Positions 1-6,930 of a stretch of 26,917 bases of DNA are shown here, one piece after another (position 1 is the first letter of the stretch; every line of letters starts with the position of its first letter). The stretch is from positions 1 to 26,917 of IMG/VR virus record IMGVR_UViG_3300050126_000054. One strand, given 5' to 3'. This stretch comes from a virus. Below the pieces are notes generated by a model. The model was not told where the DNA came from and ran no database searches. It saw only the letters and a program-made list of their open reading frames with translations. The translations under genes were made by a program, and so were the position numbers.

Positions 1-141
1 CTCGGTGAGCGCGCTCCTATGGAGTGCCACGTTGGAGACATAGTCTCCTTCGCGGCCACCGCCGGCATGGATAGCAGTTACGGGGTTGGAAAAGCTGTTC
101 GTCTGATGCGCGATACCGACGTGGACGCGGTGATCCTATGA
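1..141 (+). CDS. GroES-like co-chaperonin, C-terminal fragment (5' end outside window)
   Basis: The open frame runs in from the left edge and ends at a TGA at 139-141, giving 46 visible residues. The pattern VGDIVSF, then a short glycine-containing loop, then LMRDTDVDAVIL matches the C-terminal beta-barrel strands of GroES (in E. coli VGDIVIF ... LIMSESDILAIV). GroES-fold proteins form a seven-fold lid over GroEL-type chaperonins and help substrates fold; phage versions such as T4 gp31 serve coat-protein folding. The stop overlaps the start of the next gene (ATGA at 138-141), so the two are probably translated together, and that next gene is also GroES-like. The start, mobile loop and full length cannot be seen. 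The fold assignment is from the motif and is fairly secure; the role in capsid folding is inferred from the neighbours. Confidence 0.72.
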   Translation, partial: LGERAPMECHVGDIVSFAATAGMDSSYGVGKAVRLMRDTDVDAVIL

Positions 142-680
142 TGCTCACCGAAGAGTTGGAAGAAGTCGGCAAGCGCACGCGCGTCCTCCGTGACCGCGTG
201 CTCGTGAAGATTCTGCCATACGTGCATCCGACGCTGGCAACGCCCGGCATCGAGATCAACAAGGGTGTCGTGATCGCGGTCGGCTATGGCCGGCGCCAGC
301 GGCGTAAGGTCGCGTTCAAGCAGGAGATCAGCGAAGGTCCTCCCGTACTCAGCGCCGATGGCCGAGTGATGCAGTTTGCGAAGAGCAAGCTCTCGGGTAA
401 GACGCTGTGGTTCGAAGATGGAGACGAGACGGGCGCCATCATCCCGATGCAGGTGAAGCCCGGCGATGTCATCGAATTCAGTTTCCGCAACATCACGCTC
501 ATCGACTTCGACAAGTGCGGCTTCCCCGGCATCGGCGATCTCGCCTTCGTTTGGCAGAAGGCGATCTACTCCGTCGACCCCGACGAGTCGCTGAACGAGT
601 GCCTGATGTGGCAGCAGAGCGCCGGCTACGACCGTAAAGGAAATTTCATGTCCGGGTCAGAGGACTGGCACCGCGCCTAG
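138..680 (+). CDS. GroES-like co-chaperonin with central insertion (180 aa)
   Basis: This is probably a second GroES-fold co-chaperonin. Residues about 17-55 read RVLRDRVLVKI, then a loop containing PGIEI, then KGVVIAVGYGRR. These correspond to GroES RVIVK, the mobile-loop hydrophobic triplet (IVL) and GEVLAVGNGR. After about 55 inserted residues the barrel resumes at MQVKPGDVIEFSF (GroES LDVKVGDIVIF) and closes near DLAFVWQKAIYSVD. A tail of about 30 residues follows. GroES is about 97 aa, so the insertion and tail make this protein unusually long. The start is ATG at 138, overlapping the previous stop; a second ATG follows at once. It lies one base before the terminase gene, which suggests a morphogenetic role, probably coat or portal folding. 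The fold call rests on motif order; the function is inferred. Confidence 0.68.
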   Translation: MMLTEELEEVGKRTRVLRDRVLVKILPYVHPTLATPGIEINKGVVIAVGYGRRQRRKVAFKQEISEGPPVLSADGRVMQFAKSKLSGKTLWFEDGDETGAIIPMQVKPGDVIEFSFRNITLIDFDKCGFPGIGDLAFVWQKAIYSVDPDESLNECLMWQQSAGYDRKGNFMSGSEDWHRA

Positions 681-681
681 T

Positions 682-1797
682 ATGGGACAGAACGTAGCGG
701 ACGACGACCAGCTCGGGAGCCTCGCGAAGGCGAAGACCCCCGGCGCACCGAGCCAGCCCTGGGGTAAGTGGCCCAAGATCAAGCCGGAGACGGTCGCGCC
801 GCTCCGCGACGGGCGACCGGACATGTACAACCACCGGCCGACGCGGTTCGTCTCTCTCGCAGAGGCGAAGGCGCGCGGCTGGAAGCACTTCTGGACTGGC
901 GAGATATGCGTTACCGGGCACCGTGCCGCACGCTACGTCGCGAACGGAAGCATCTGTGTTGATTGCCAACGCATCGAGCGCGGCCAGGTGCCGGTCTACG
1001 GCAAGGGCGTCCCCGAGTTGGAAGAGGCGCGTCGGCGCAAGTACACGCAGAAGGACACAGCGCCGGCCGGTCCTCCGGTCCCGAGCGCTGGCGAGAAGAA
1101 TTTTTTGGCGAAGTACGCGGAGCTGAAAGACTTTGCGCTCGCCGCCGACGCGTGCGGACGTAATGAATCAGAATTTTTGGCGATCCTGAGCTGGAACACG
1201 ACCTTCAGGGACGCAGTGAACCGCCTCGAAGAGAGCGTCGGGATCACCCGGACGCTGAGCGTGACCGAAGATTTTGACTGGACAGACGAGAAACGGCGCG
1301 CGTTCCTGATCACGTACGCCAACACGGCGGACATGAAGGGCGCGCTGCGCTCGGTAGGCGCCACGAACGTGCAGTTCCACAAGGAGCTGAACAGCAACGG
1401 CGAGTTTCAGAAGGATTTTGACGACGCCGCGCAGGTTGCGCGGTCCGTGTTCGACCACGCAGCCTCCGCGGCCGCCACTAAGGGCGACGCGCGTATGCTC
1501 GGGCGCATCGCGGCGAACTTTTTCCCGGAAAAGTTCGGTGAGAACCTGAAGATGGATCTCAACGTCAAGCAAACTCTCAATGCGGACCAGATAAATGCGC
1601 AAATTACCCACCTCCTATCAAGATTTGATAGACAGGGTCTACTCTCCGCTCCCGACGAGCCTGAAAGAGATGCTGTCGAAGCAGAGTACCGGGAGATTGA
1701 GCCTGTCGGAGCAGATGAAGCTGCTGAGTTGGCTGGAGCAGAGAGCGCGGACGCAGGACCAGACCCAAATAGTGACCTGGTTTCAGGACCCGAGTGA
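682..1797 (+). CDS. Terminase small subunit-like protein with N-terminal zinc motif
   Basis: This 371-aa protein probably recognises phage DNA for packaging. Residues about 212-260 (RRAFLITYANTADMKGALR... then a short turn, then FHKEL and FQKDFDDA) have the pattern of the terminase-small-subunit helix-turn-helix: a chain 'going hungry' helix, turn, recognition helix, then an xxEFxxxxxxA segment. A weaker similar unit lies at about 145-195. The position directly before the large terminase supports the call. The N-terminal 110 residues are extra: C76, H80, C92 and C95 form a CxxxH...CxxC zinc motif in the context GHRAARYVANG. The same motif heads the HNH protein at 6445-6891. The last 200 bases also encode the start of the large terminase in another frame. 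Usual small terminases are 140-200 aa, so this is a long, composite version. The identity is well supported by context but only moderately by motif. Confidence 0.62.
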   Translation: MGQNVADDDQLGSLAKAKTPGAPSQPWGKWPKIKPETVAPLRDGRPDMYNHRPTRFVSLAEAKARGWKHFWTGEICVTGHRAARYVANGSICVDCQRIERGQVPVYGKGVPELEEARRRKYTQKDTAPAGPPVPSAGEKNFLAKYAELKDFALAADACGRNESEFLAILSWNTTFRDAVNRLEESVGITRTLSVTEDFDWTDEKRRAFLITYANTADMKGALRSVGATNVQFHKELNSNGEFQKDFDDAAQVARSVFDHAASAAATKGDARMLGRIAANFFPEKFGENLKMDLNVKQTLNADQINAQITHLLSRFDRQGLLSAPDEPERDAVEAEYREIEPVGADEAAELAGAESADAGPDPNSDLVSGPE

Positions 1798-2515
1798 CCA
1801 CCACGCCCTCAAAAATTGCCCTCTCGGGAGAAAACACTACCCGAAGCAGATGCAGTTCTTCGCGTTGGAGAAAACCGACGACGAGATCGCGCTTTTTGGC
1901 GGTAACCGAACTGGAAAGACGCACTGCGGGTGCTTTGCTGACGTTCTTCATCTGACCGGGCTCTACCCGGACTGGTGGCCGGGCCGTCGCTACACGCACC
2001 CCATAGACATGTGGGTCGCGACGGACACCGCGAAGAACACACGCGACATTTTGCAGGATAAATTTTGCGGGAAGCCGGGCCATGAGCAGGCGTACGGTAC
2101 CGGGATGATCCCGGGAGATTTACTGGTGCGGAGAACGGTGAAGCACGGTCTAGCTGACGCTTTTGAGTCAGTTTTTATCAGACACGTGTCCGGCGGGATC
2201 TCGACGCTGCAATTTAAATCGTATGACCAGGGGCGCGAAGCGTTCCAGGGTACGCGCCAGCATCGTATTCACTTGGACGAAGAGCCAAAACTCGAAATCT
2301 ACACTGAGTGCCTGCTCCGACTCATGAGCACCGTCCCCGGGGAGGCGAACGGGACGCTGGTCCTCACAGAGACGCCGCTGCTCGGGGTCTCGGACCTGAT
2401 GATCACGTTCATGCCCGACCTGTCGCCCGAGCCCGACTCTGTGCCGGCCGCGGCGTGGGATATGGGCGAAGAGGAAGAGGTAGTTGTCGATGAAACGTAC
2501 ATTGAGAACGCCTAA
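1595..2515 (+). CDS. Terminase large subunit, ATPase half (separate gene)
   Basis: This 306-aa protein is the DNA-packaging motor ATPase. Walker A is GGNRTGKT at 102-109 with K108 and T109; Walker B is IHLDEE with D228 and E229 as the acid and catalytic glutamate. The coupling motif follows as LVLTETP at about 255-261. The segment YPKQMQFFAL before Walker A is typical of the adenine-binding Q-motif region. It ends in an acidic stretch, without the nuclease domain normally fused to it; that domain is the next gene. The ATG at 1595 lies 203 bases inside the small-terminase frame and has only a weak upstream ribosome site. Internal ATGs at 1670 and 1715 are alternatives, but the helical N-terminus (EQMKLLSWLEQRAR) looks like a real part of the family. 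The ATPase identity is firm; the exact start is not. Confidence 0.88.
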   Translation: MRKLPTSYQDLIDRVYSPLPTSLKEMLSKQSTGRLSLSEQMKLLSWLEQRARTQDQTQIVTWFQDPSDHHALKNCPLGRKHYPKQMQFFALEKTDDEIALFGGNRTGKTHCGCFADVLHLTGLYPDWWPGRRYTHPIDMWVATDTAKNTRDILQDKFCGKPGHEQAYGTGMIPGDLLVRRTVKHGLADAFESVFIRHVSGGISTLQFKSYDQGREAFQGTRQHRIHLDEEPKLEIYTECLLRLMSTVPGEANGTLVLTETPLLGVSDLMITFMPDLSPEPDSVPAAAWDMGEEEEVVVDETYIENA

Positions 2516-3291
2516 TGTCGAGAGCCGCGATATTTTTAGACATGGATGATGTCCCACACCTCGGCGAGCGAGAGAAGAAGCAGATCCTCGCGGGTGTCCC
2601 GTCGTGGCAGCTGCAGGCACGTAAGTCCGGCATCCCGGGCCACGGCACCGGAGCGATCTACCCGATCCCCGAAGACGTGATGAAGATAGAGCCATTCGAC
2701 ATTCCGTCGCACTGGCCGCGCTCGTATGGTATGGATCCAGGCTGGAACTGCACCGCGGTCATCTGGTTCGCTTGGGACATAGACAACGGCTTCAATGACG
2801 CCTCCGGTCAGCGCCGGTATCCGGCGGTGGCGTATGACGAATACTATAGGGGGCAGGCCGACCCCGCCGTACACGCTGCGGCAATAATGAGGCGCGGTTC
2901 GTGGATACCTGGTGTCATAGACCCCGCCGCCCAAAAAGCTCGCGGACCCGACGGCGAGCTACTGATCGACGCCTACTGTCGACTCGGGCTGAAGGTCAGC
3001 AAGGCCGACAACACTGTCGTGTCTGGTCTGATCCAAACCTGGGACATGCTCTCGACGCAGCAGTTGCGCGTCTTCAGCACGCTGACGAATTGGTTCAAGG
3101 AAGTGCGCCTCTATCGTCGCGACGAGAAAGGCAACATCATCAAGAAGAACGATCACATCATGGATGCCACACGTTACAACGTGATGAGCGGCTTCGATGT
3201 GGCGAAGGCTCCGCCGGCCAGCGAGGGCGGCCTACCGTGGTTCAGCTGGGATCCGAACATGGCGACACAGGGTGGGGTGTGGAGCGGCTGA
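2515..3291 (+). CDS. Terminase large subunit, nuclease half (separate gene)
   Basis: This 258-aa protein is the RNase H-fold headful or end-cutting nuclease that normally forms the C-terminal half of the large terminase. It opens with DDVPHLGEREKKQIL, the hinge region that follows the ATPase domain in fused homologues. The catalytic acids fit the family: D74 in YGMDPGWN, D108/E109 in AYDEYYRG, D136 in GVIDPAA, and D217 in DHIMDATRY. The ATG at 2515 overlaps the stop of the ATPase gene (TAATG). The two frames differ and no slippery heptamer is visible, so translation is most likely by termination-reinitiation. Together the halves total 564 residues, close to intact large terminases. The break falls exactly between the domains. 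The nuclease identity is firm; whether the split is natural or a sequencing frameshift cannot be told from one sequence. Confidence 0.85.
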   Translation: MSRAAIFLDMDDVPHLGEREKKQILAGVPSWQLQARKSGIPGHGTGAIYPIPEDVMKIEPFDIPSHWPRSYGMDPGWNCTAVIWFAWDIDNGFNDASGQRRYPAVAYDEYYRGQADPAVHAAAIMRRGSWIPGVIDPAAQKARGPDGELLIDAYCRLGLKVSKADNTVVSGLIQTWDMLSTQQLRVFSTLTNWFKEVRLYRRDEKGNIIKKNDHIMDATRYNVMSGFDVAKAPPASEGGLPWFSWDPNMATQGGVWSG

Positions 3292-3494
3292 CGCCCATCC
3301 GTGAGGTGGAGGCCGAATTCCGCAAGCGCGGTGCGTTCATGTTGGTCGATGTGAAGAGTAGGAAACTTTGGTTCTATCACTACTCGAAGGACATGATCGG
3401 CATCAAGCACATGATGGCCGCGCTGAAAGGCAGACAGGATGAGATGGTGAATTTTTTAATTTCACGCGCAAGCGTAAGGGGTGAGACCAAATGA
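3279..3494 (+). CDS. Small conserved-looking protein of unknown function (71 aa)
   Basis: I do not recognise this protein. The frame stays open through the end of the terminase nuclease gene and reads REVEAEFRKRGAFMLVDV, then KLWFYHYSKDMIGIKHMMAALKG, then a basic end. It ends with a TGA at 3492-3494 that overlaps the ATG of the next gene (ATGA). The start is uncertain. GTG at 3279 overlaps the nuclease gene by 13 bases and has a G-rich stretch before it; GTG at 3306 and ATG at 3339 are alternatives. It fills the only gap between the terminase and the following gene, and the tight overlap at its 3' end argues that it is translated. No signal peptide or membrane segment is visible. Confidence 0.55.
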   Translation: MERLTPIREVEAEFRKRGAFMLVDVKSRKLWFYHYSKDMIGIKHMMAALKGRQDEMVNFLISRASVRGETK

Positions 3495-3985
3495 GCGTTA
3501 CAGTGAAGCTGGTGCACGAAGAGGGCATCCGGCTGCGACAGCAGGCGGCGCACAAAATCGAGCACAAAGATAAAGACGACAAGGTTACACACACCTCTGT
3601 CGATTGGCGTTTCGTGAAACGCCCGGCGTCGGATGGCAAACAGGTTGAAGAGTGTCAGCAGGATGAGGATCCTCGACGCGTCGACAACAACGGCCGGAAG
3701 CTCCAGCTGGGTACGTACACCGTGCATGTCACCGCCGGCATGAACAATCTCGTCATTGAGCGCAAGGGCAAAGTCGCCCCGTTCAACTTCAAGAATGGTG
3801 CGATTCGCAACCAGGTCCGTGTCCAGTACCAGAAGCTGGTAGACACCGGACGAAAAACAAAGGATCAAAAGGCCGTGCACGAATGGAAGAACGACGGGGC
3901 TGCGAAGTACATTCCGCCCAACACGTTCGATGGCGTTTTCGTCGGTGACGGACAGCGCGCTATCGTGGACGAGATGCCGACGTAA
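3491..3985 (+). CDS. Hypothetical protein between terminase and portal (164 aa)
   Basis: The function is not recognised. The protein is hydrophilic and rich in K, D and Q, with a probable beta segment LQLGTYTVHVTAGMNNLVI in the middle and a lysine-rich stretch RKTKDQKAVHEWKND near the end. No signal peptide, membrane segment or known catalytic motif is visible. The ATG at 3491 overlaps the previous stop (ATGA), and its TAA at 3983-3985 directly abuts the portal ATG. It is therefore part of the coupled packaging/head operon, and a minor virion or packaging-accessory role is possible but not shown. Confidence 0.72.
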   Translation: MSVTVKLVHEEGIRLRQQAAHKIEHKDKDDKVTHTSVDWRFVKRPASDGKQVEECQQDEDPRRVDNNGRKLQLGTYTVHVTAGMNNLVIERKGKVAPFNFKNGAIRNQVRVQYQKLVDTGRKTKDQKAVHEWKNDGAAKYIPPNTFDGVFVGDGQRAIVDEMPT

Positions 3986-6445
3986 ATGACGACGAACGCA
4001 GGCGACAACTGGGATCTTATTGGAGACGTGCCGGGACAACGCGGCACGCTTCCTGACTCGCCTGGCTTCCAGATCAAGGATAACGAGGGCCTACTCTCGC
4101 GTATCCGCAATTTCTATGATGAAGGTGTCGGCGCGTGGGAAGAGAACCGCCGCATGCACTCGGAAGATTTGAACTTCATCTACAACGCGGAGGCGATGGG
4201 GCAATGGGACCCAGTAGTATTGCAGAACAGACGCGGCAAGCCCTGCTACACCTTCAACCGGTGCTTGCAGCCGGTCAATATGGTTGTCGCGGATATGCGC
4301 CAGACGCGCCCCGCCGGCAAGGTCCGGCCGTCGTCTGAGGGCGCCTCCGAGTCGACCGCCGAAGTTTTCGCCGGGCTGTGCCGCTCCATCGAGCAGGCGA
4401 GTCGCGCCGACCAGATCTACAAAGAGCAGTTCAAGTTCGCCGTCGCTGGCGGTTTCGGTGCGTGGCGCATCATGCCCACGTACATGCAGGACGATGGTGA
4501 AGGCGCGTTCGATCAGGTGCTACGCATCCTGAACATCTCGAATCCGCAGACGGTGGTGTGGGATCCGCAGTGCGCTGACGCGTGCGCGGGAGACGCCAAC
4601 CGCTGCCTTGTTGCTGAGCGCATCTCCGATGAGAACTACGAAGCGCTGTATCCAGACGGCAACATGAACAGCTTCAATGTCTCGCGAGACAGCTACGGCT
4701 GGTTCACGGACAAGGAAGTGCGCATCGCCGAATACTTTGAGCGCGTCCCGCGCGAGAAGTGGATTGCGAAGATGACGGACGGCACCGTCCGTGACTACGA
4801 CTCCGATCTCAAGGCTACCGAGCAACACCTCGAAGATCACGGCCTGACGCACGAGAAGAGCGGCGTCACCCGCATCGCGCGGAACAAAAAGACTGGCGCG
4901 AAGATGATCCGTAAGACCACGAAGTGGCAGGTCATGTGGGCAAAGATTGACGGCTCGACGATCCTCGAAGGCCCGTACTACTATGACTGGAAGCGCATCC
5001 CCGTGGTCCGCTGCCCCGGTCGTTACATCAACATCGAGGGGCGTAAGAAATTCCAATCGCTGATCCGTCACTCGAAGGACGCGCAGCGCAGCTACAATTC
5101 ACGGTCTTCGGACATGATCGAGCGCTCAGCGCTCCTACCGAAGGCGCCGTACCTCGTCACTGAGGCGATGATCAAGGGCTACGAGAACGAGTGGAACCAG
5201 GCCAACGTCGCCTCGCGTCCGTACTTGCCGTACAACGTCGACAAGAACGCGGAGGGTGGCATGCCCTTCCGCACCCAGCCGCTCGATCTGCCGCAGGGCG
5301 CTATGGCACTCGCGCAGATGTCGATCCAAGACATCCAGGCCACCATCGGCTACTTCGACCCCGCGCTTGGCAATGCCGACGACATGAACCGCGTCTCGGG
5401 CAAAGCGCTCGTGCAACATACGAAGCGCTCTGACCTCGGGAGCTATGAATTTATCGACGGCTTCAGCTCTGCGCTGCAGCTAACCTGGGAAATGTTGGTC
5501 GATATGATTCCGCCCACAATGGACACGGAACGAGTCGAGCGCATCATCGGCCAGGATGGCATCGAGAAGATGGTCGAGCTGAACAAGGAAAACGAATTCA
5601 CTGGCGACATCATGCACGACCTCTCGAAGGGGTCGTACGACGTTGAAGTCACCATCGGTCCGAGCTTCCAGTCGGCGCGACAGGAAGCGCTCGACACGCT
5701 GATCTCGTTCGCTGAGGCTATGCCGAGTGCGGCGCCCGTGATCCAGGATCTGATCGCGAAGAACATCGACTCGCCGGACGCGCAGGAAATGGCGAACCGG
5801 CTGCGGATCCCGCTGATACAGCAGGGCATCATCAAGCCGACCGAGAAGGAAAAGAAGGAAGGCGTCGGCCAACAGAAGAACGCCCAGCAGCAACAGCAGG
5901 AGCAAATGCAGCAGCTCCAGACGCAGCTGTTGCAGGGTAAGGCTCAGAAGATGACGGCGGACGCGCAGATCGCGCAATCGCGCGCCCACATGAGCCCGGT
6001 CGAGCAGCAGAAGATCGGCTACGAGGCCGCCGGCAAGCACCTGGCGAACATCAAGCTCGCGCACGAGATCGGCGCCGATCAGCGCCAGCAGCAGACCGAC
6101 ATGCAGTCGGCGCAGATGGATCTCTCTGCCAAGCACGTCGGCAACTTACAGGATCTCGCGCACGCCACGCAGCAGCATCAGCAGGAGCAGGCCGCGGAGC
6201 ACCACAAGACAGTGGCCGACGCACAGCGCGCGCACTTCCAGGCCAAGGTCGAGACGGATCGGCAGCAGGAGTTGCACGAAGCTGAGCTACAGCGCGCCGC
6301 GCGAGCGCACGAGCACGAGATGCGTCGTATGCACGAGAAGCACGCGCTGACGATGAAACATCAAGAGGAGTTGAACGTGCAGAAGGTCGCCGCCGCGAAG
6401 GCGCTGGCCGCTGCCAAACCCAAGAAGCCCGCGAAGGCGGCGTGA
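3986..6445 (+). CDS. Portal protein, P22 gp1-like (819 aa)
   Basis: The portal is the twelve-subunit ring at one capsid vertex through which DNA enters and leaves and to which terminase and tail bind. Family landmarks are the early segment FNRCLQPVNMVVADMRQTRP (about 88-107), KEQFKFAVAGGFGAWRI (about 149-165), NPQTVVWDPQC (about 188-198), then RYINIEGRKKFQSLIRHSKD and IQATIGYFDPALGN. These correspond to the core of P22-type portals. P22 gp1 is 725 aa; here the extra length is C-terminal. From about residue 625 the chain becomes glutamine-rich, then a long charged helix rich in A, H, E and Q (RAHEHEMRRMHEKHALTMKH) running to 819. That would be an extended barrel or coiled coil projecting into the capsid. 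The start abuts the previous stop. Confidence 0.92.
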   Translation: MTTNAGDNWDLIGDVPGQRGTLPDSPGFQIKDNEGLLSRIRNFYDEGVGAWEENRRMHSEDLNFIYNAEAMGQWDPVVLQNRRGKPCYTFNRCLQPVNMVVADMRQTRPAGKVRPSSEGASESTAEVFAGLCRSIEQASRADQIYKEQFKFAVAGGFGAWRIMPTYMQDDGEGAFDQVLRILNISNPQTVVWDPQCADACAGDANRCLVAERISDENYEALYPDGNMNSFNVSRDSYGWFTDKEVRIAEYFERVPREKWIAKMTDGTVRDYDSDLKATEQHLEDHGLTHEKSGVTRIARNKKTGAKMIRKTTKWQVMWAKIDGSTILEGPYYYDWKRIPVVRCPGRYINIEGRKKFQSLIRHSKDAQRSYNSRSSDMIERSALLPKAPYLVTEAMIKGYENEWNQANVASRPYLPYNVDKNAEGGMPFRTQPLDLPQGAMALAQMSIQDIQATIGYFDPALGNADDMNRVSGKALVQHTKRSDLGSYEFIDGFSSALQLTWEMLVDMIPPTMDTERVERIIGQDGIEKMVELNKENEFTGDIMHDLSKGSYDVEVTIGPSFQSARQEALDTLISFAEAMPSAAPVIQDLIAKNIDSPDAQEMANRLRIPLIQQGIIKPTEKEKKEGVGQQKNAQQQQQEQMQQLQTQLLQGKAQKMTADAQIAQSRAHMSPVEQQKIGYEAAGKHLANIKLAHEIGADQRQQQTDMQSAQMDLSAKHVGNLQDLAHATQQHQQEQAAEHHKTVADAQRAHFQAKVETDRQQELHEAELQRAARAHEHEMRRMHEKHALTMKHQEELNVQKVAAAKALAAAKPKKPAKAA

Positions 6446-6891
6446 TGACTTGTAAGCGAGGCCATATAGGCGCCGGACGTACGAAGAACGGCACGTGCAA
6501 TGAGTGCAATCGCCTACACCTATCGGCGAAGCGTCGTGAGGCGGGTGTAGTCCCTAGACGTATCGGGATGGATATTGAAAAACGGCTGGCAGGCTATCGA
6601 CTTAGATCGAAGCTTAAGCGGCTGGCGAATCCAGGCGAAGATAGTGCACGTGTCACTCTACGCCGAGCCCGAAAATTGCAGCGTACTCCGAAATGGGCTG
6701 ACCTAAAAAGGATAGAAGAGATTTACAAGGTATCGAAGCAAATGCAGCGCGACCTTGGAGTGAGGATGGCGGTTGACCATGTCATACCGCTCAAAGGTGA
6801 GGCTGTTAGCGGTTTGCACGTTCACGAAAACCTACGGATTATTCCGTTTATCGAGAACTGTCAAAAATATAACAGCTATCAATGTGCTTAA
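6445..6891 (+). CDS. HNH endonuclease with N-terminal zinc motif (148 aa)
   Basis: This is a probable DNA-cutting HNH nuclease. The C-terminal domain has VDHVIPLKG (D111, H112), then SGLHVHENLRI (H125, N129) and ENCQKYN (N138, N143), the usual beta-beta-alpha-metal pattern of small phage HNH enzymes. The N-terminus has C3, H7, C18 and C21 (CKRGH ... CNEC), a zinc motif like that in the small-terminase-like protein at 682-1797. I start it at ATG 6445, which overlaps the portal stop (TGATG), rather than the GTG three bases earlier. Its GC content is about 50% or lower, against about 67% in the end of the portal gene. That suggests recent arrival, perhaps as a free-standing homing-type nuclease. 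A role in packaging-associated DNA cleavage, as known for HK97-type HNH proteins beside terminase, is an alternative. Confidence 0.85.
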   Translation: MTCKRGHIGAGRTKNGTCNECNRLHLSAKRREAGVVPRRIGMDIEKRLAGYRLRSKLKRLANPGEDSARVTLRRARKLQRTPKWADLKRIEEIYKVSKQMQRDLGVRMAVDHVIPLKGEAVSGLHVHENLRIIPFIENCQKYNSYQCA

Positions 6892-6899
6892 CCGTTTCG

Positions 6900-6914
6900 C
6901 AAGTACGTAACTTG
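6900..6914. other. Short inverted repeat before the scaffold gene
   Basis: CAAGT and ACTTG flank the five bases ACGTA in the 39-base gap between the HNH and scaffold genes. The ribosome site AGAGGT follows at 6918-6923. The dyad is too short and lacks a T-run, so it is not called a terminator; it could be an operator half-site pair or chance. Confidence 0.3.
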
Positions 6915-6930
6915 TGTAGAGGTACATGAT

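Noticed and set aside
2500-2520. Programmed frameshift joining the two terminase halves
   Set aside because: The nuclease frame is closed by a TGA at 2503-2505, only a few codons overlap, and no slippery heptamer is present. TAATG reinitiation explains the arrangement more simply.
5480-6136. Leucine-rich reverse-strand frame opposite the portal C-terminus
   Set aside because: The leucine runs are the complement of CAG glutamine codons in the portal; there is no independent evidence for a gene.
6442-6444. GTG start for the HNH gene
   Set aside because: The ATG at 6445 forms a TGATG overlap with the portal stop, a pattern used repeatedly here, and keeps the zinc motif intact.
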